38,077 nucleotides of DNA, taken from the IMG/VR virus record IMGVR_UViG_3300024891_000047, positions 1 to 38,077 of that record; one strand, written 5' to 3'. The notes under the pieces were generated by a model. The model was given only the letters and a program-made list of their open reading frames with translations, did not search any database and was not told the origin of the DNA. Both the position numbers and the translations under genes were made by a program. Origin of the DNA: a virus. Shown piece by piece: positions 21,081 through 29,267 of the stretch (its first letter is position 1; every line of letters begins with the position of its first letter).

Positions 21081-21458
21081 ATGAAAACTAAACAACAACT
21101 GCAACTAGCGATTGATGCGATTAGATTGATATGTATTGAGCATGGCATCGTCCTCGTTGGGACATGTGACAGAGAGGGGATTCTGGGGGAGATTTCAATT
21201 TTTGACGCTAATGACATTCCCGTGCCATTTGATGTTGATGCTAACCTTGTTGACGACTCATGGCAGCGCATGCGGGTAAGCGCGATTGGGGAGCCTATGG
21301 ATCATGGCGATAAATTATTTACCTATAGCAACGACGCGGAGGCACTAGCAGCATTGCTAGAGGCATATGCGCATGACTTGCGGCGTGGAGCACAAGTGGC
21401 TATCCACGCAGCCACATTAATTAAAGCCGCTGACCTAATCCGTAAAAACATTAAATAG
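21081..21458 (+). CDS. Hypothetical protein between early and late regions
   Basis: 125 aa from ATG 21081 with TGGAGAGAGC upstream (MKTKQQLQLAIDAIRLICIE). Strands GIVLVGTCDREGILGEISIFD and a helical end (EALAALLEAYAHDLRRGAQVAIHAATLIKAADLIRKN). It is alone between a terminator and a REP-like repeat, so it has its own promoter; TATTAT at 21044-21049 is a weak -10 candidate. It has no helix-turn-helix, so it does not look like Mu C, although it stands in that place. Moron candidate. Confidence 0.6.
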   Translation: MKTKQQLQLAIDAIRLICIEHGIVLVGTCDREGILGEISIFDANDIPVPFDVDANLVDDSWQRMRVSAIGEPMDHGDKLFTYSNDAEALAALLEAYAHDLRRGAQVAIHAATLIKAADLIRKNIK

Positions 21459-21460
21459 CC

Positions 21461-21543
21461 CGTAGGGTGGGCACCGCTTTTCGTGCCCACGCGGAATAAA
21501 TCAAAATAAAACGGTGGGCAGATACAGCGTTGCCCACCCTACG
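21461..21543. repeat. REP-like double-hairpin element, copy 2
   Basis: 83 bases bounded by 13-bp perfect inverted repeats CGTAGGGTGGGCA (21461-21473) and TGCCCACCCTACG (21531-21543). Inside are GTGGGCAC/GTGCCCAC (21467-21490; 22 of 24 bases shared with 9674-9697) and a second GGTGGGCA. It has the look of a chromosomal REP/BIME or small MITE. The rest of the 309-base gap (21459-21767) holds no gene; 21544-21690 shows nothing I recognise, and the late site follows at 21696. Confidence 0.65.
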
Positions 21544-21695
21544 CAACACACCACCATCAAAATACACTCCAAACCCCGCTAAGAAGCCATTTGAAAACCC
21601 GCCCACGCGTTTGAAGATTTTTAATTAAGCCTTTGTATAGCTAAGCCAAAAAACGCCTTAAATCGCCTCTGCTTCAATCGCTCTACCCACCCGCC

Positions 21696-21707
21696 GGAAA
21701 CGTTTCC
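21696..21707. promoter_or_regulatory. Putative late activator site (copy 2) before protease operon
   Basis: GGAAACGTTTCC, identical to copy 1, 60 bases before ATG 21768. The following AGC is also shared with the plus-strand flank of copy 1, and CCGG-type bases precede both. This is where Mu has the C-dependent promoter P-I before its protease gene. Confidence 0.7.
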
Positions 21708-21767
21708 AGCATTATTGTTTTTCCCCAATCAACGGACAATCACCTCAACACATTTTTTGAGGCTGAT

Positions 21768-22772
21768 ATGTCCACACCCCACGCTCCCAAACTTGCCGCA
21801 TTGGCGTTTGAAATTACCGCTGGTAACGGTGTACCTACCGAAGCGCACCTATTGCCGGTTGGCCCATTTCGCGCAACCGACGGGCGTCCGGAAGATGCCG
21901 ACGCCTGGCAATTAGACGCCACTATTGCAGCGGCGGTTATTGCCCACATGGCGGATGTGCAAAACGACACCTTGATCGACTACGAACACCAAAACCTACA
22001 CGCTGAATGGAATGGCCAGCCGGTGATTGCCGCAGGCTGGTTTCATGATTTGGAATGGCGTGAGGGCAAAGGCCTATATGCCGTCGGCGTCGACTGGACT
22101 AGCAAGGCCAAAGGGCACATCGTTGCTAAAGAATATCGTTACATCAGCACCGTTTTTTATTATTACGAGCGCACCGGCGAGGTGCTGGAGATTATCTCCG
22201 TAACACTTACCAATACCCCTGCATTAGACGGCCTAGACAGCCTAAGCGAGCCTGCGCTTGCCGCGCTATCCAAACGATTTTCTTTGCCCACACTTACCAA
22301 CCCGGAGATTGACATGCCAGACCCAACCCAATTAGCCGCACTCACTGTCGAGCGCGATAGCTTAACCACTAAAGTCACTGCACTGACGATTGAGCGCGAC
22401 AGCCTGTCAACACAGGTGGCCGCACTCACCACCGAGCGCGACACGCTTAAAACCCGAGTAGATGCGATTGAGGCCGAAAAAGCTCAGGCCGCGTTGGCTG
22501 CTGAGCAAACCCAAAAGGCCGATCTGGTAAAAGCCGCTTTAACCGACGGCCGCTTGCCGCCAGCGCTTAAAGACTGGGCTGAAAAACGCAGCCTGGCTGA
22601 TTTAACCGAGTACCTGGGCAGTGTTAACCCGCTGGCGTTGTTAAACAAACAAGCGGGCGATGAGCATACGACTAACGCCGCTGCGCTATCAAAAGAGCAA
22701 GCCGACATCGCCGCCAAACTGGGCGTAACCGCGGAAGAGTTTTTAGCAACCCAGCAAAAAAACGCTGGCTAA
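21768..22772 (+). CDS. I: Mu gpI-like head maturation protease and scaffold
   Basis: 334 aa. The N-terminal half (residues 1-165) matches Mu-like prophage I protease: HAPKLAALAFEI, PTEAHLLPVGPFRATDGRP, ATIAAAVIAHMADVQNDTLIDYEHQ, AAGWFHDLEW, YRYISTVFYYY. It is a serine-type protease that cleaves the scaffold and itself in the procapsid. The C-terminal half is the coiled-coil scaffold with three near-repeats of 14 residues (TVERDSLTTKVTAL, TIERDSLSTQVAAL, TTERDTLKTRVDAI). First gene of the rightward late operon. Confidence 0.9.
   Translation: MSTPHAPKLAALAFEITAGNGVPTEAHLLPVGPFRATDGRPEDADAWQLDATIAAAVIAHMADVQNDTLIDYEHQNLHAEWNGQPVIAAGWFHDLEWREGKGLYAVGVDWTSKAKGHIVAKEYRYISTVFYYYERTGEVLEIISVTLTNTPALDGLDSLSEPALAALSKRFSLPTLTNPEIDMPDPTQLAALTVERDSLTTKVTALTIERDSLSTQVAALTTERDTLKTRVDAIEAEKAQAALAAEQTQKADLVKAALTDGRLPPALKDWAEKRSLADLTEYLGSVNPLALLNKQAGDEHTTNAAALSKEQADIAAKLGVTAEEFLATQQKNAG
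22314..22772 (+). CDS. Internal-start scaffold protein (Mu gpZ-like)
   Basis: 152 aa in the same frame as the protease, from ATG 22314 (MPDPTQLAALTVERD) with GGAG 6 bases upstream. It contains only the coiled-coil scaffold part. Mu makes gpZ this way from within gene I, so an abundant scaffold product separate from the protease is expected here too. Confidence 0.65.
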   Translation: MPDPTQLAALTVERDSLTTKVTALTIERDSLSTQVAALTTERDTLKTRVDAIEAEKAQAALAAEQTQKADLVKAALTDGRLPPALKDWAEKRSLADLTEYLGSVNPLALLNKQAGDEHTTNAAALSKEQADIAAKLGVTAEEFLATQQKNAG

Positions 22773-22798
22773 ACCAACAATCCATATAGGAGCAGCAC

Positions 22799-23695
22799 AT
22801 GGCATTAACACAAGCGCAGATCGATGCTTTAAAAACATCGCTGCAAACCAATTTTGACAAAGGCCTGGTCAATACGCCCAGCAATTGGAAGGCGATTGCC
22901 CGGTTGATGAAAAGTACCAGCAAATCTAATACGTATGCCTGGCTGAGCCAATGGCCATCGTTTAGAAAATGGGTCGGCGCCAGATTGCATAAAGCGGTCG
23001 CTGAAAAAGCCTATACCGTTATCAATGACAAATACGAGGCCACCATTGATGTGCAACGTACGGAAATTGAAGACGATGATTTTGGGCATTATGCGATGGT
23101 CGCCAACGGCCACGGCGAGGCCGCGACCCGGCTGCAGGATGAGCTGATTTTTGCTGCATTAACAGCGGGCTGGTCAACCAACTGCTATGACGATCAATTC
23201 TTTTTTGATACAGATCACCCGGTTTATCCCAATACCGACGGCACCGGTGTTGCAGTTCCCAAATCAAACGTGCAAGCAGGTGCGCTGGCCGAGTGGTATT
23301 TATTTGCGCCTAATGCTCCGGCATTGATTTTACAAGAGCGGCTGGCAGCAAAGTTGGAGTCACAGACCACAGCAAACGCCACTGGTGTATTTGAAAACGA
23401 CGTGTTTAGTTTTGGTGGCAGATGGCGCGGCAATGCAGCGTATGGATTTTGGCAGTGTTGCTACGGTAGCAAAATCGCCCTAACCGCCGCTAATTTTGAC
23501 CTGCTTTATAACAGCATGTTGTCTCAAACCGGTGACGGCGGCATCAAGTTGGGCACTATCCCTAATTTGTTGGTTTGCGGACCGAGTAACCGGGTCGCAG
23601 CTGAGGCGTTGTTATTAAAAGAGACGCTGGCTAGTGGTGAGAGCAATACGAATTACAAACGTGTTGAGCTGTTAGTCACTCCATACATCGCATAA
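22799..23695 (+). CDS. T: Major head protein (Mu gpT-like)
   Basis: 298 aa. Mu-like gpT pattern: ALKTSLQTNFDKGL at the start, YAWLSQWPSFRKWVGARLHKAVAEKAYTVINDKYEATIDVQRTEIEDDDFGHYAMVANGHGEAA (about 47-110), and FFFDTDHPVYPNTDGTGVAVPKSN. The HK97-fold coat protein forms the icosahedral head. Strong SD AGGAG before ATG 22799. Follows the scaffold as in Mu. Confidence 0.93.
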   Translation: MALTQAQIDALKTSLQTNFDKGLVNTPSNWKAIARLMKSTSKSNTYAWLSQWPSFRKWVGARLHKAVAEKAYTVINDKYEATIDVQRTEIEDDDFGHYAMVANGHGEAATRLQDELIFAALTAGWSTNCYDDQFFFDTDHPVYPNTDGTGVAVPKSNVQAGALAEWYLFAPNAPALILQERLAAKLESQTTANATGVFENDVFSFGGRWRGNAAYGFWQCCYGSKIALTAANFDLLYNSMLSQTGDGGIKLGTIPNLLVCGPSNRVAAEALLLKETLASGESNTNYKRVELLVTPYIA

Positions 23696-23704
23696 GGATT
23701 AACC

Positions 23705-24367
23705 ATGGCTATTTACGTAAGAGTTAATCCACGCTCTCAGTTAGAGAGTCGCTACCGTGCCGGGCTGGAGTTTGGCGCTGACTGGACAGCAATCGATGTC
23801 GACGCCGCTGACCGTGCTGCGATTGAGCAAGATCCGTATTTAGAGGTAAGCGAAAGTGCCCCGACAGAAATTGAAGCAGTGGCGGTTGAAACTGAATTGT
23901 CGCCGGCAACATCAGCTGATGGTAATAGCTATAACTATCAGTCTGGGCAGGCGCCAGAAGGTTTTGAATGGGTATTAAAGCCCAATTTAGACGACGTGTC
24001 GGCAGACCTATTGAATAACCCACCCTCGGAAAATGCGGATGGGGCATTGGCACAAGAAGTTGGTGCCGAATCAGCCACAGTGGATAGCAGTGGCGATGCC
24101 CCGGCGGTTGTTGATGCAGTCATTGCTGAGGCTGCGCCTATTGATCTGGTCGAAGCTGTCGCGGCACCTGCCGACCAGCCACAGGCCGACGAGTTATATC
24201 AGGCTGTTAAAGCGGCTGTTGCCACGCTGGATAAAGACATCCCGGCAAACTGGCTAAAAGATGGCCGCCCAGCTACCAGACCACTAGAGGAGATCATCGG
24301 TAAAACCGTGTCCTCCGGCCTACGCGATTTGGTTTGGGCTGACATCCGTACCGAGGCGGGCGAGTAA
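23705..24367 (+). CDS. Mu gp35/FluMu-like head-associated protein
   Basis: 220 aa. The N-terminal 50 residues (VRVNPRSQLESRYRAGLEFGADWTAIDVDAADRAAIEQDPYLEV) fit the FluMu N-terminal domain. A long acidic, alanine-rich linker (50-160) follows, and a C-terminal helical domain (DELYQAVKAAVATLDKDIPANWLKDGRPATRPLEEIIGKTVS) typical of FluMu gp35. The same N-terminal domain reappears in the tail-operon protein at 27196. Position after the coat protein suggests head decoration. Confidence 0.75.
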   Translation: MAIYVRVNPRSQLESRYRAGLEFGADWTAIDVDAADRAAIEQDPYLEVSESAPTEIEAVAVETELSPATSADGNSYNYQSGQAPEGFEWVLKPNLDDVSADLLNNPPSENADGALAQEVGAESATVDSSGDAPAVVDAVIAEAAPIDLVEAVAAPADQPQADELYQAVKAAVATLDKDIPANWLKDGRPATRPLEEIIGKTVSSGLRDLVWADIRTEAGE

Positions 24368-24867
24368 TGCCGTTTGCAACCCGCGCCGATTTATTAGCTC
24401 GCAGTAATGCCATGCGCCTGGCGCAATTGGCGGTACCGGCTGATATAGCCATGCCGCCGGATGAGGCCATGCGCATTGCCATTGAGGGCGGCGATATAAC
24501 GGGCTATACCGCTGACGAACAAACAGCGCTAGCCCTGGCGTTGGATGCAATAGACAAAGCCTTGGCAGATGCCGAGGCCTTGCTTTTAAGTTACGGCATA
24601 CCAGCCACCGTGCAAACCACACTGCTGGCCCGGCTTGCCTCAACGGTCGCGCTGTATTACCTACAAGGTGCTACGCGCATGACTGATGATGTCAGCAATG
24701 CGTATAAGAGCGTGATCGACACTTTAAAAAGCCATGCCGAAGGGAAAATAAATTTAATCCCGCCTGCACCCGCATTACCCACTGACCCGGTTATCTCCGA
24801 GGATTTGGTGTTAATGAGTAGCAGCCCGCGCCGTTACAGCAGTGCCGATACGGCGAGCGACTGGTAG
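24367..24867 (+). CDS. Mu gp36-like head-tail connector (DUF1320)
   Basis: 166 aa. DUF1320 pattern: MPFATRADLLARSN, LALDAIDKALADAEALLLSYGIP, ARLASTVALYYLQG, and the C-terminal SSPRRYSSADTASDW. This family is part of the neck. Start overlaps the upstream stop by one base. Confidence 0.9.
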   Translation: MPFATRADLLARSNAMRLAQLAVPADIAMPPDEAMRIAIEGGDITGYTADEQTALALALDAIDKALADAEALLLSYGIPATVQTTLLARLASTVALYYLQGATRMTDDVSNAYKSVIDTLKSHAEGKINLIPPAPALPTDPVISEDLVLMSSSPRRYSSADTASDW

Positions 24868-25346
24868 TGATTTCTTTAACCCCACTCATCCAGCATTTAA
24901 TGCCTAAGCCGGTCGGGTTTGCCCGCTTGTGGTTTAGGAAGGTTGATGGCGCGGCAGAGTACGCAAAAATCGAACCAGAAGCATTGCCACTGCCTGCAGC
25001 TTGGGTGGTGCGCAGTACTGATAAAGAGACAGATGCCGGTGAGCGGGCATCCAATTTAACATTGGGCTTTGACGTAGTGATTGCCATAGGAAACGCCCAC
25101 AGCCATTACCCCGGCGAAACCGACGACATCATGCTTGCTTATCGACATGCCGTCCGTAAGTTGCTGCAGGGATGGGAGGTTGAGACCGATGTCCGCCCCA
25201 TCAAGTTTAAAGGCGGCAAGGTGTTAGATGTAACTGCTGGGGACATGTACTGGGCTGACCATTACGAGTTTGACGCCCTGATTACCAATTATTTACTAGA
25301 CCCAGTCCCGTTTAGCGAGCTGGTTTACACCGGAGATAAATTATGA
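24867..25346 (+). CDS. Mu gp37-like tail terminator
   Basis: 159 aa from GTG 24867, overlapping the previous stop codon (TAGTG). Gp37 pattern: LIQHLMPKPVGFARLWF, AAWVVRSTDKETDAGERASNLTLGFDVVIAIGNAH, and ADHYEFDALITNYL. Tail terminator/completion proteins cap the sheath and tube before head joining. ATGA overlap with the sheath gene. Confidence 0.85.
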   Translation: MISLTPLIQHLMPKPVGFARLWFRKVDGAAEYAKIEPEALPLPAAWVVRSTDKETDAGERASNLTLGFDVVIAIGNAHSHYPGETDDIMLAYRHAVRKLLQGWEVETDVRPIKFKGGKVLDVTAGDMYWADHYEFDALITNYLLDPVPFSELVYTGDKL

Positions 25347-26803
25347 CTATATCGTTTAATAACATCACGCAGGCGCTGCGTTATCCCAGTGTTTACATCG
25401 AGATCGACGGCTCACAAGCCGGTCTAGGCCAAGACATCCCAGCGGTATTGCTAGTCGGCCAAAAACTACCCACAGGCACCGCGCCGACTGGTGAGGTGTT
25501 GCCTATATCCAGTGTATCGGATGCTAAAACCAAAGCGGGTGCGGGCTCTATGCTGGCACAAATGGCCGCGCGGTACCGGGCAATCGACCCAACGCTGGAT
25601 GTTTATATTTTGCCGTATGCTGACAATGTTGCGGGGGTTGCCGCCACAGGCACTATCACGGTGACGGGTGTGGCCACCGTAGCAGGCACCTTGGCGCTGT
25701 ACATTGCCGGCAAGCTGGTCAGCGTAGGCATTACCGCCAGCATGACCCTGGCACAAATTGCCACGGCCATTGCTGCGGCCATTACTGATATTGAAATTCC
25801 GGTGACAGCGTCAGCCACTGGCGTAGTGGTAACACTCACTGCCCGTCACAAAGGCACTTGCGGCAACAACATCGACATCCGCCTCAATTTATACAATGAG
25901 ACGCTGCCAACGAATCTGGGCTTAACGTTTGCTTTGATGTCCGGCGGCACCGGCGACCCGGCACCGGGCAACCTGGAAGCCATCTTAGGCACTAGCCGTT
26001 GGTATCGTTACGTCGCCCTGGGCATTAATGACGCCGCCACACTGGCCGCCTGGCACACCGAAAGCCAGCGCCGTTACCAGCCGCCTGTGCAAGCGGGCTT
26101 TAGGGCCTTTACCGCGCACCGTGGCGACTACAACGCCGCTGCTGCCTTCGGCGTCACCAAAAACTACGAGCATATCGTTGATCTGTCGCTGGAAATAAAT
26201 CCAACCAGCACCTGGGAAGCCGCTGCCATTGTCGCCGCCGCCGCTGCGCCAAAGCTGTACAACAGCCCGGTGGAATCGCTGGAAGGCATCCAGTTGACCG
26301 GCATGATCGGCGTCAGCTATCACACCTGGACCAATGCCAACAGCCTGTTATTTAAGGGCATGAGCGTGTTGCAGGTTAACAAGGATGGCTCATGCAGCAT
26401 TAAACGCTTGATCACCATGCACCAGTTTAGACCGGACGGCAGCGCTGACGACGCGTATCTGGATGTTAACGCCCCGGAAGTGCTGGAGCGCATCCGCTAT
26501 GAACAACGCATCGGCGCCATCAAAAAGTTTGTCGGTACGGCAGCGGCCAAAACCAATGAGGGTTACCGGCCCGGCCTGCGCATCACCACCGAAGACTCGG
26601 TGCGCGCATTTTTGCTGAGCCTGTACCAGCACAAACTGCTGCAGGAATTCGGCTGGGTGCAGAACTACGCGTATTACAAATCGACGCTGATCGTGGAGCA
26701 AGACCCGCTCAACCCCAGCCGGTTTAACTATATAGATACACCGGTGCTGCTGTCACCGTTCTACATCTTGGCTGGCCGCGCGCAGTTTTTGAAAGCTGTT
26801 TAA
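25343..26803 (+). CDS. L: Tail sheath protein (Mu gpL-like)
   Basis: 486 aa, usual length for Mu-type sheath. FNNITQALRYPSVYIEIDGSQAG at the N-terminus, a beta-rich insertion (90-190: GTITVTGVATVAGTLALYIAGKL...), then MSGGTGDPAPGNLEAILGTSRW and the conserved C-terminal region VRAFLLSLYQHKLLQEFGWVQNY...YIDTPVLLSPFYILAGRAQF. Forms the contractile outer tail. Confidence 0.93.
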   Translation: MTISFNNITQALRYPSVYIEIDGSQAGLGQDIPAVLLVGQKLPTGTAPTGEVLPISSVSDAKTKAGAGSMLAQMAARYRAIDPTLDVYILPYADNVAGVAATGTITVTGVATVAGTLALYIAGKLVSVGITASMTLAQIATAIAAAITDIEIPVTASATGVVVTLTARHKGTCGNNIDIRLNLYNETLPTNLGLTFALMSGGTGDPAPGNLEAILGTSRWYRYVALGINDAATLAAWHTESQRRYQPPVQAGFRAFTAHRGDYNAAAAFGVTKNYEHIVDLSLEINPTSTWEAAAIVAAAAAPKLYNSPVESLEGIQLTGMIGVSYHTWTNANSLLFKGMSVLQVNKDGSCSIKRLITMHQFRPDGSADDAYLDVNAPEVLERIRYEQRIGAIKKFVGTAAAKTNEGYRPGLRITTEDSVRAFLLSLYQHKLLQEFGWVQNYAYYKSTLIVEQDPLNPSRFNYIDTPVLLSPFYILAGRAQFLKAV

Positions 26804-26827
26804 AGACGATTTTAAGGGGATTTACAC

Positions 26828-27190
26828 ATGGCTCAATTAAACAACATCCGCACCGTGTCGGTGCCCTCGCTGGGTAAGCTGCCATTGGCTGCAAGCCCTG
26901 GCACATTTACGCCCAGCGGCCTAAAACGCGACCACAAACCGGGCAGGCTGCCGGAAGACGGCGGCTACCTGACATCGTCAATGCCATCAAAGTTAGAGCT
27001 AAATATCAATCTGCAAGCCGGTGTCGATATGGATGCGATCAACGCTATTGAAAACGAGGACATTACAATCCGGTTAACAGATGGCGCGGTGTACATGATG
27101 TCGCAGGCATTTGTTACAGAGCCGGTCGGGTTTGGCGATGGCGAAAGCAAAATCGTCATCATGAGCAACACATCTGAGCGCATAGGTTAA
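26828..27190 (+). CDS. M: Tail tube protein (Mu gpM-like)
   Basis: 120 aa. Tail_tube family pattern: TVSVPSLGKLPLAASPGTFTPSGLKRDHKPGRLPEDGGYLTSSMPSKLELNINLQAGVDMDAINAIENEDITIRL. Forms the inner tube. Follows the sheath as expected; GGGGATTTACAC precedes ATG 26828. Confidence 0.93.
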   Translation: MAQLNNIRTVSVPSLGKLPLAASPGTFTPSGLKRDHKPGRLPEDGGYLTSSMPSKLELNINLQAGVDMDAINAIENEDITIRLTDGAVYMMSQAFVTEPVGFGDGESKIVIMSNTSERIG

Positions 27191-27195
27191 TTATT

Positions 27196-29244
27196 ATGGC
27201 TATCGTCTACGCACGCGTTAACCCATCATCACAACAGTCTGAGCATGTCCGCGTAGGCGTGGTGTTTACTACCGCATGGCAGTCCGTTGATGTCGATGCA
27301 GCTACCCGCACCGCGCTGTTTGCCGACCCGTTTTTGCAGGCGAGCGATACTGATCCAGGGGGCAGTTCTGGCGTAACGATTAACGAAGACAACCCGACTA
27401 AAGTCCGGACGTATAGCGCTCTTGATAAGCGCCCGGCAGCGGCTGTTTTTGGTGTTGGGGTTGCTCAGGTTGGCGGGGTATTGTCGGTATCAAATGGCAG
27501 CAGTTGGAGTAGTGTTGGTAGTGGGGGTGCTAATCTGCGATTAAAAACGTTAGTTATCGGCGACTCGCTTGTCACGCAAGGTATCGTTACCGGCACGGCT
27601 GCAGCACCACAACTTATCGGTAGATCTGAGTCGCATTTAGTTAATTTTTTTGCCGGCGGCGTGCTGGAGTTTCCGGAAACATCAGCGATAGTCCAGGCTA
27701 CCTACGCAGGCCATGCTGGTATTTCGCGAGACAGCCATTATAGTTACTCGGGGGCAACATCATCAGCTATCCTAGCCGATATTGATGCGTATCTAATACC
27801 ATCGCTGCAAGCAAGCAAGGTTATATATGACCTGTTGCTCATACCGGCACTATTTGATAATGATATTTCCGCAGCCATCCCAACAGCTACCTCTATCGCC
27901 AACGCAAAATCAATTATTGCTAAGCTAAAAAGCATTTACCCAGACATTTTAGTTGTTATTGGCACATCCAGACCTAGTTCGTTTTTTGACACAGCGCCAG
28001 AAAAGGCGCTATTTGCTGCTACGTATGCGGCTGTTTTAGCTCTGGATAACGGCAGTACTATCAGGGCCTATGCACAGGGCTACGACTATGCCAGTGCAGA
28101 TGGTACAACGCCAGTTGTCATCGGTGTAACGGGGACAATATCTGGCACAACCATGACGATAACATCAGTTAATAGCAATCCAACTGGTATTAAATTGCAA
28201 ATCGGGATGCAAGTGATTGATGCCGGTCACGCCATTACTAGTGTCCCTGATAATCTTGGCGGCATCGGAGTTTATGGGGTTACTACTGGCCTAACTGTTT
28301 CCGGCAATTTTATAGTGATGCCATACACAGATGGCGATGGAGCGGGACTAGGCGGCATACATACAAATGGTTTTGGCACCTCTTTAAACGCTCGCAAAGC
28401 AGCGGCAGTTATTAAACAGCTGGGGGCTAGTAATAAAACTAGAAACCTAATTTTGTCAGGCATTAAGGGCCTGGTCGGGTCGACTGCAGTAAATGCAACG
28501 ACTAACGTGACCGGCACTAGACCGCCGGGTGTTACATTTGCAGGATCGGCAACATCAACATTAGTCGCCGAGGCATTACAACCGGGGTTAAGACTATCGT
28601 ACTCTGCGATTGGTGATTCGGCAGTTATGCAAGATTTGGCGTATTTGGCATTTGATATCTACACCTTGCCCCAAGCAGTTGATGGGTATCGGATGATTGT
28701 TCGCGCGCGGATAGTCTCTGGGGCGGACTATATTGCACAAATTGATCTAGCTAATAGACAAACTGACAACGGAGTTTTGTTAAACCCACTTAATACATGG
28801 TTTAGCAATGGCACTGGAGCTGCTGGGGGCATTACTGGCGTTATCTATCAGGATGGTGATGAGCTCACATTTATTAGCCCCGTTATTAGATCTGCTGGCG
28901 TTGGTGCATTAATAACAGCGATTACCAGCTATTTGCATGTACGTGCAAAAGCAAAAACGCCTGCTGACGTGGCTATTGTTGTTGATTTATTGGATGTTGG
29001 TTATGAGTTAGTAACTGACGGTGCTGAGATAGCAACACTAGTGGCTGGTACTGTAACAATTAGTGATAGCAGAGTACGTACAGGGTCTAAGATTCGTTTT
29101 TGGCGGGTAATTGATGGCGGTACTGTAGGATCGTTAAAAGAGACTGCTAGGGTATCCGGCACATCAGTGACAATCGGCTCTTTTAATGCCGCTGGGGCTG
29201 CCAATGCGGCTGATACGTCGCAGATACGGTATGCAATTGAGTGA
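27196..29244 (+). CDS. SGNH hydrolase-like virion protein with FluMu-type N-terminal domain
   Basis: 682 aa. Residues 1-52 repeat the N-terminal domain of the gp35-like protein (MAIVYARVNPSSQQSEHVRV...DVDAATRTALFADPFLQASD). Residues about 115-405 look like an SGNH/GDSL esterase: TLVIGDSL with Ser124, IPALFDND (216-223) as block III, and GLGGIHTNGFG with His389 as block V; a strand-rich insert lies at 305-375. Residues 440-682 are a strand-rich C-terminal module. Mu has no gene between tube and chaperone. It probably sits on the virion and deacetylates a surface polysaccharide (inference). SD is weak. Confidence 0.6.
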   Translation: MAIVYARVNPSSQQSEHVRVGVVFTTAWQSVDVDAATRTALFADPFLQASDTDPGGSSGVTINEDNPTKVRTYSALDKRPAAAVFGVGVAQVGGVLSVSNGSSWSSVGSGGANLRLKTLVIGDSLVTQGIVTGTAAAPQLIGRSESHLVNFFAGGVLEFPETSAIVQATYAGHAGISRDSHYSYSGATSSAILADIDAYLIPSLQASKVIYDLLLIPALFDNDISAAIPTATSIANAKSIIAKLKSIYPDILVVIGTSRPSSFFDTAPEKALFAATYAAVLALDNGSTIRAYAQGYDYASADGTTPVVIGVTGTISGTTMTITSVNSNPTGIKLQIGMQVIDAGHAITSVPDNLGGIGVYGVTTGLTVSGNFIVMPYTDGDGAGLGGIHTNGFGTSLNARKAAAVIKQLGASNKTRNLILSGIKGLVGSTAVNATTNVTGTRPPGVTFAGSATSTLVAEALQPGLRLSYSAIGDSAVMQDLAYLAFDIYTLPQAVDGYRMIVRARIVSGADYIAQIDLANRQTDNGVLLNPLNTWFSNGTGAAGGITGVIYQDGDELTFISPVIRSAGVGALITAITSYLHVRAKAKTPADVAIVVDLLDVGYELVTDGAEIATLVAGTVTISDSRVRTGSKIRFWRVIDGGTVGSLKETARVSGTSVTIGSFNAAGAANAADTSQIRYAIE

Positions 29245-29267
29245 TTTTAAAAAAAGGTTAATTAATA

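Noticed and set aside
21081-21458. Possible C-type late activator by position
   Set aside because: No helix-turn-helix or Mor/C pattern in the protein; kept as hypothetical.
27669-27680. Palindrome GTTTCCGGAAAC
   Set aside because: The half-sites are in the reverse order compared with the late sites and it lies inside the SGNH gene, far from any start codon; probably codon chance.
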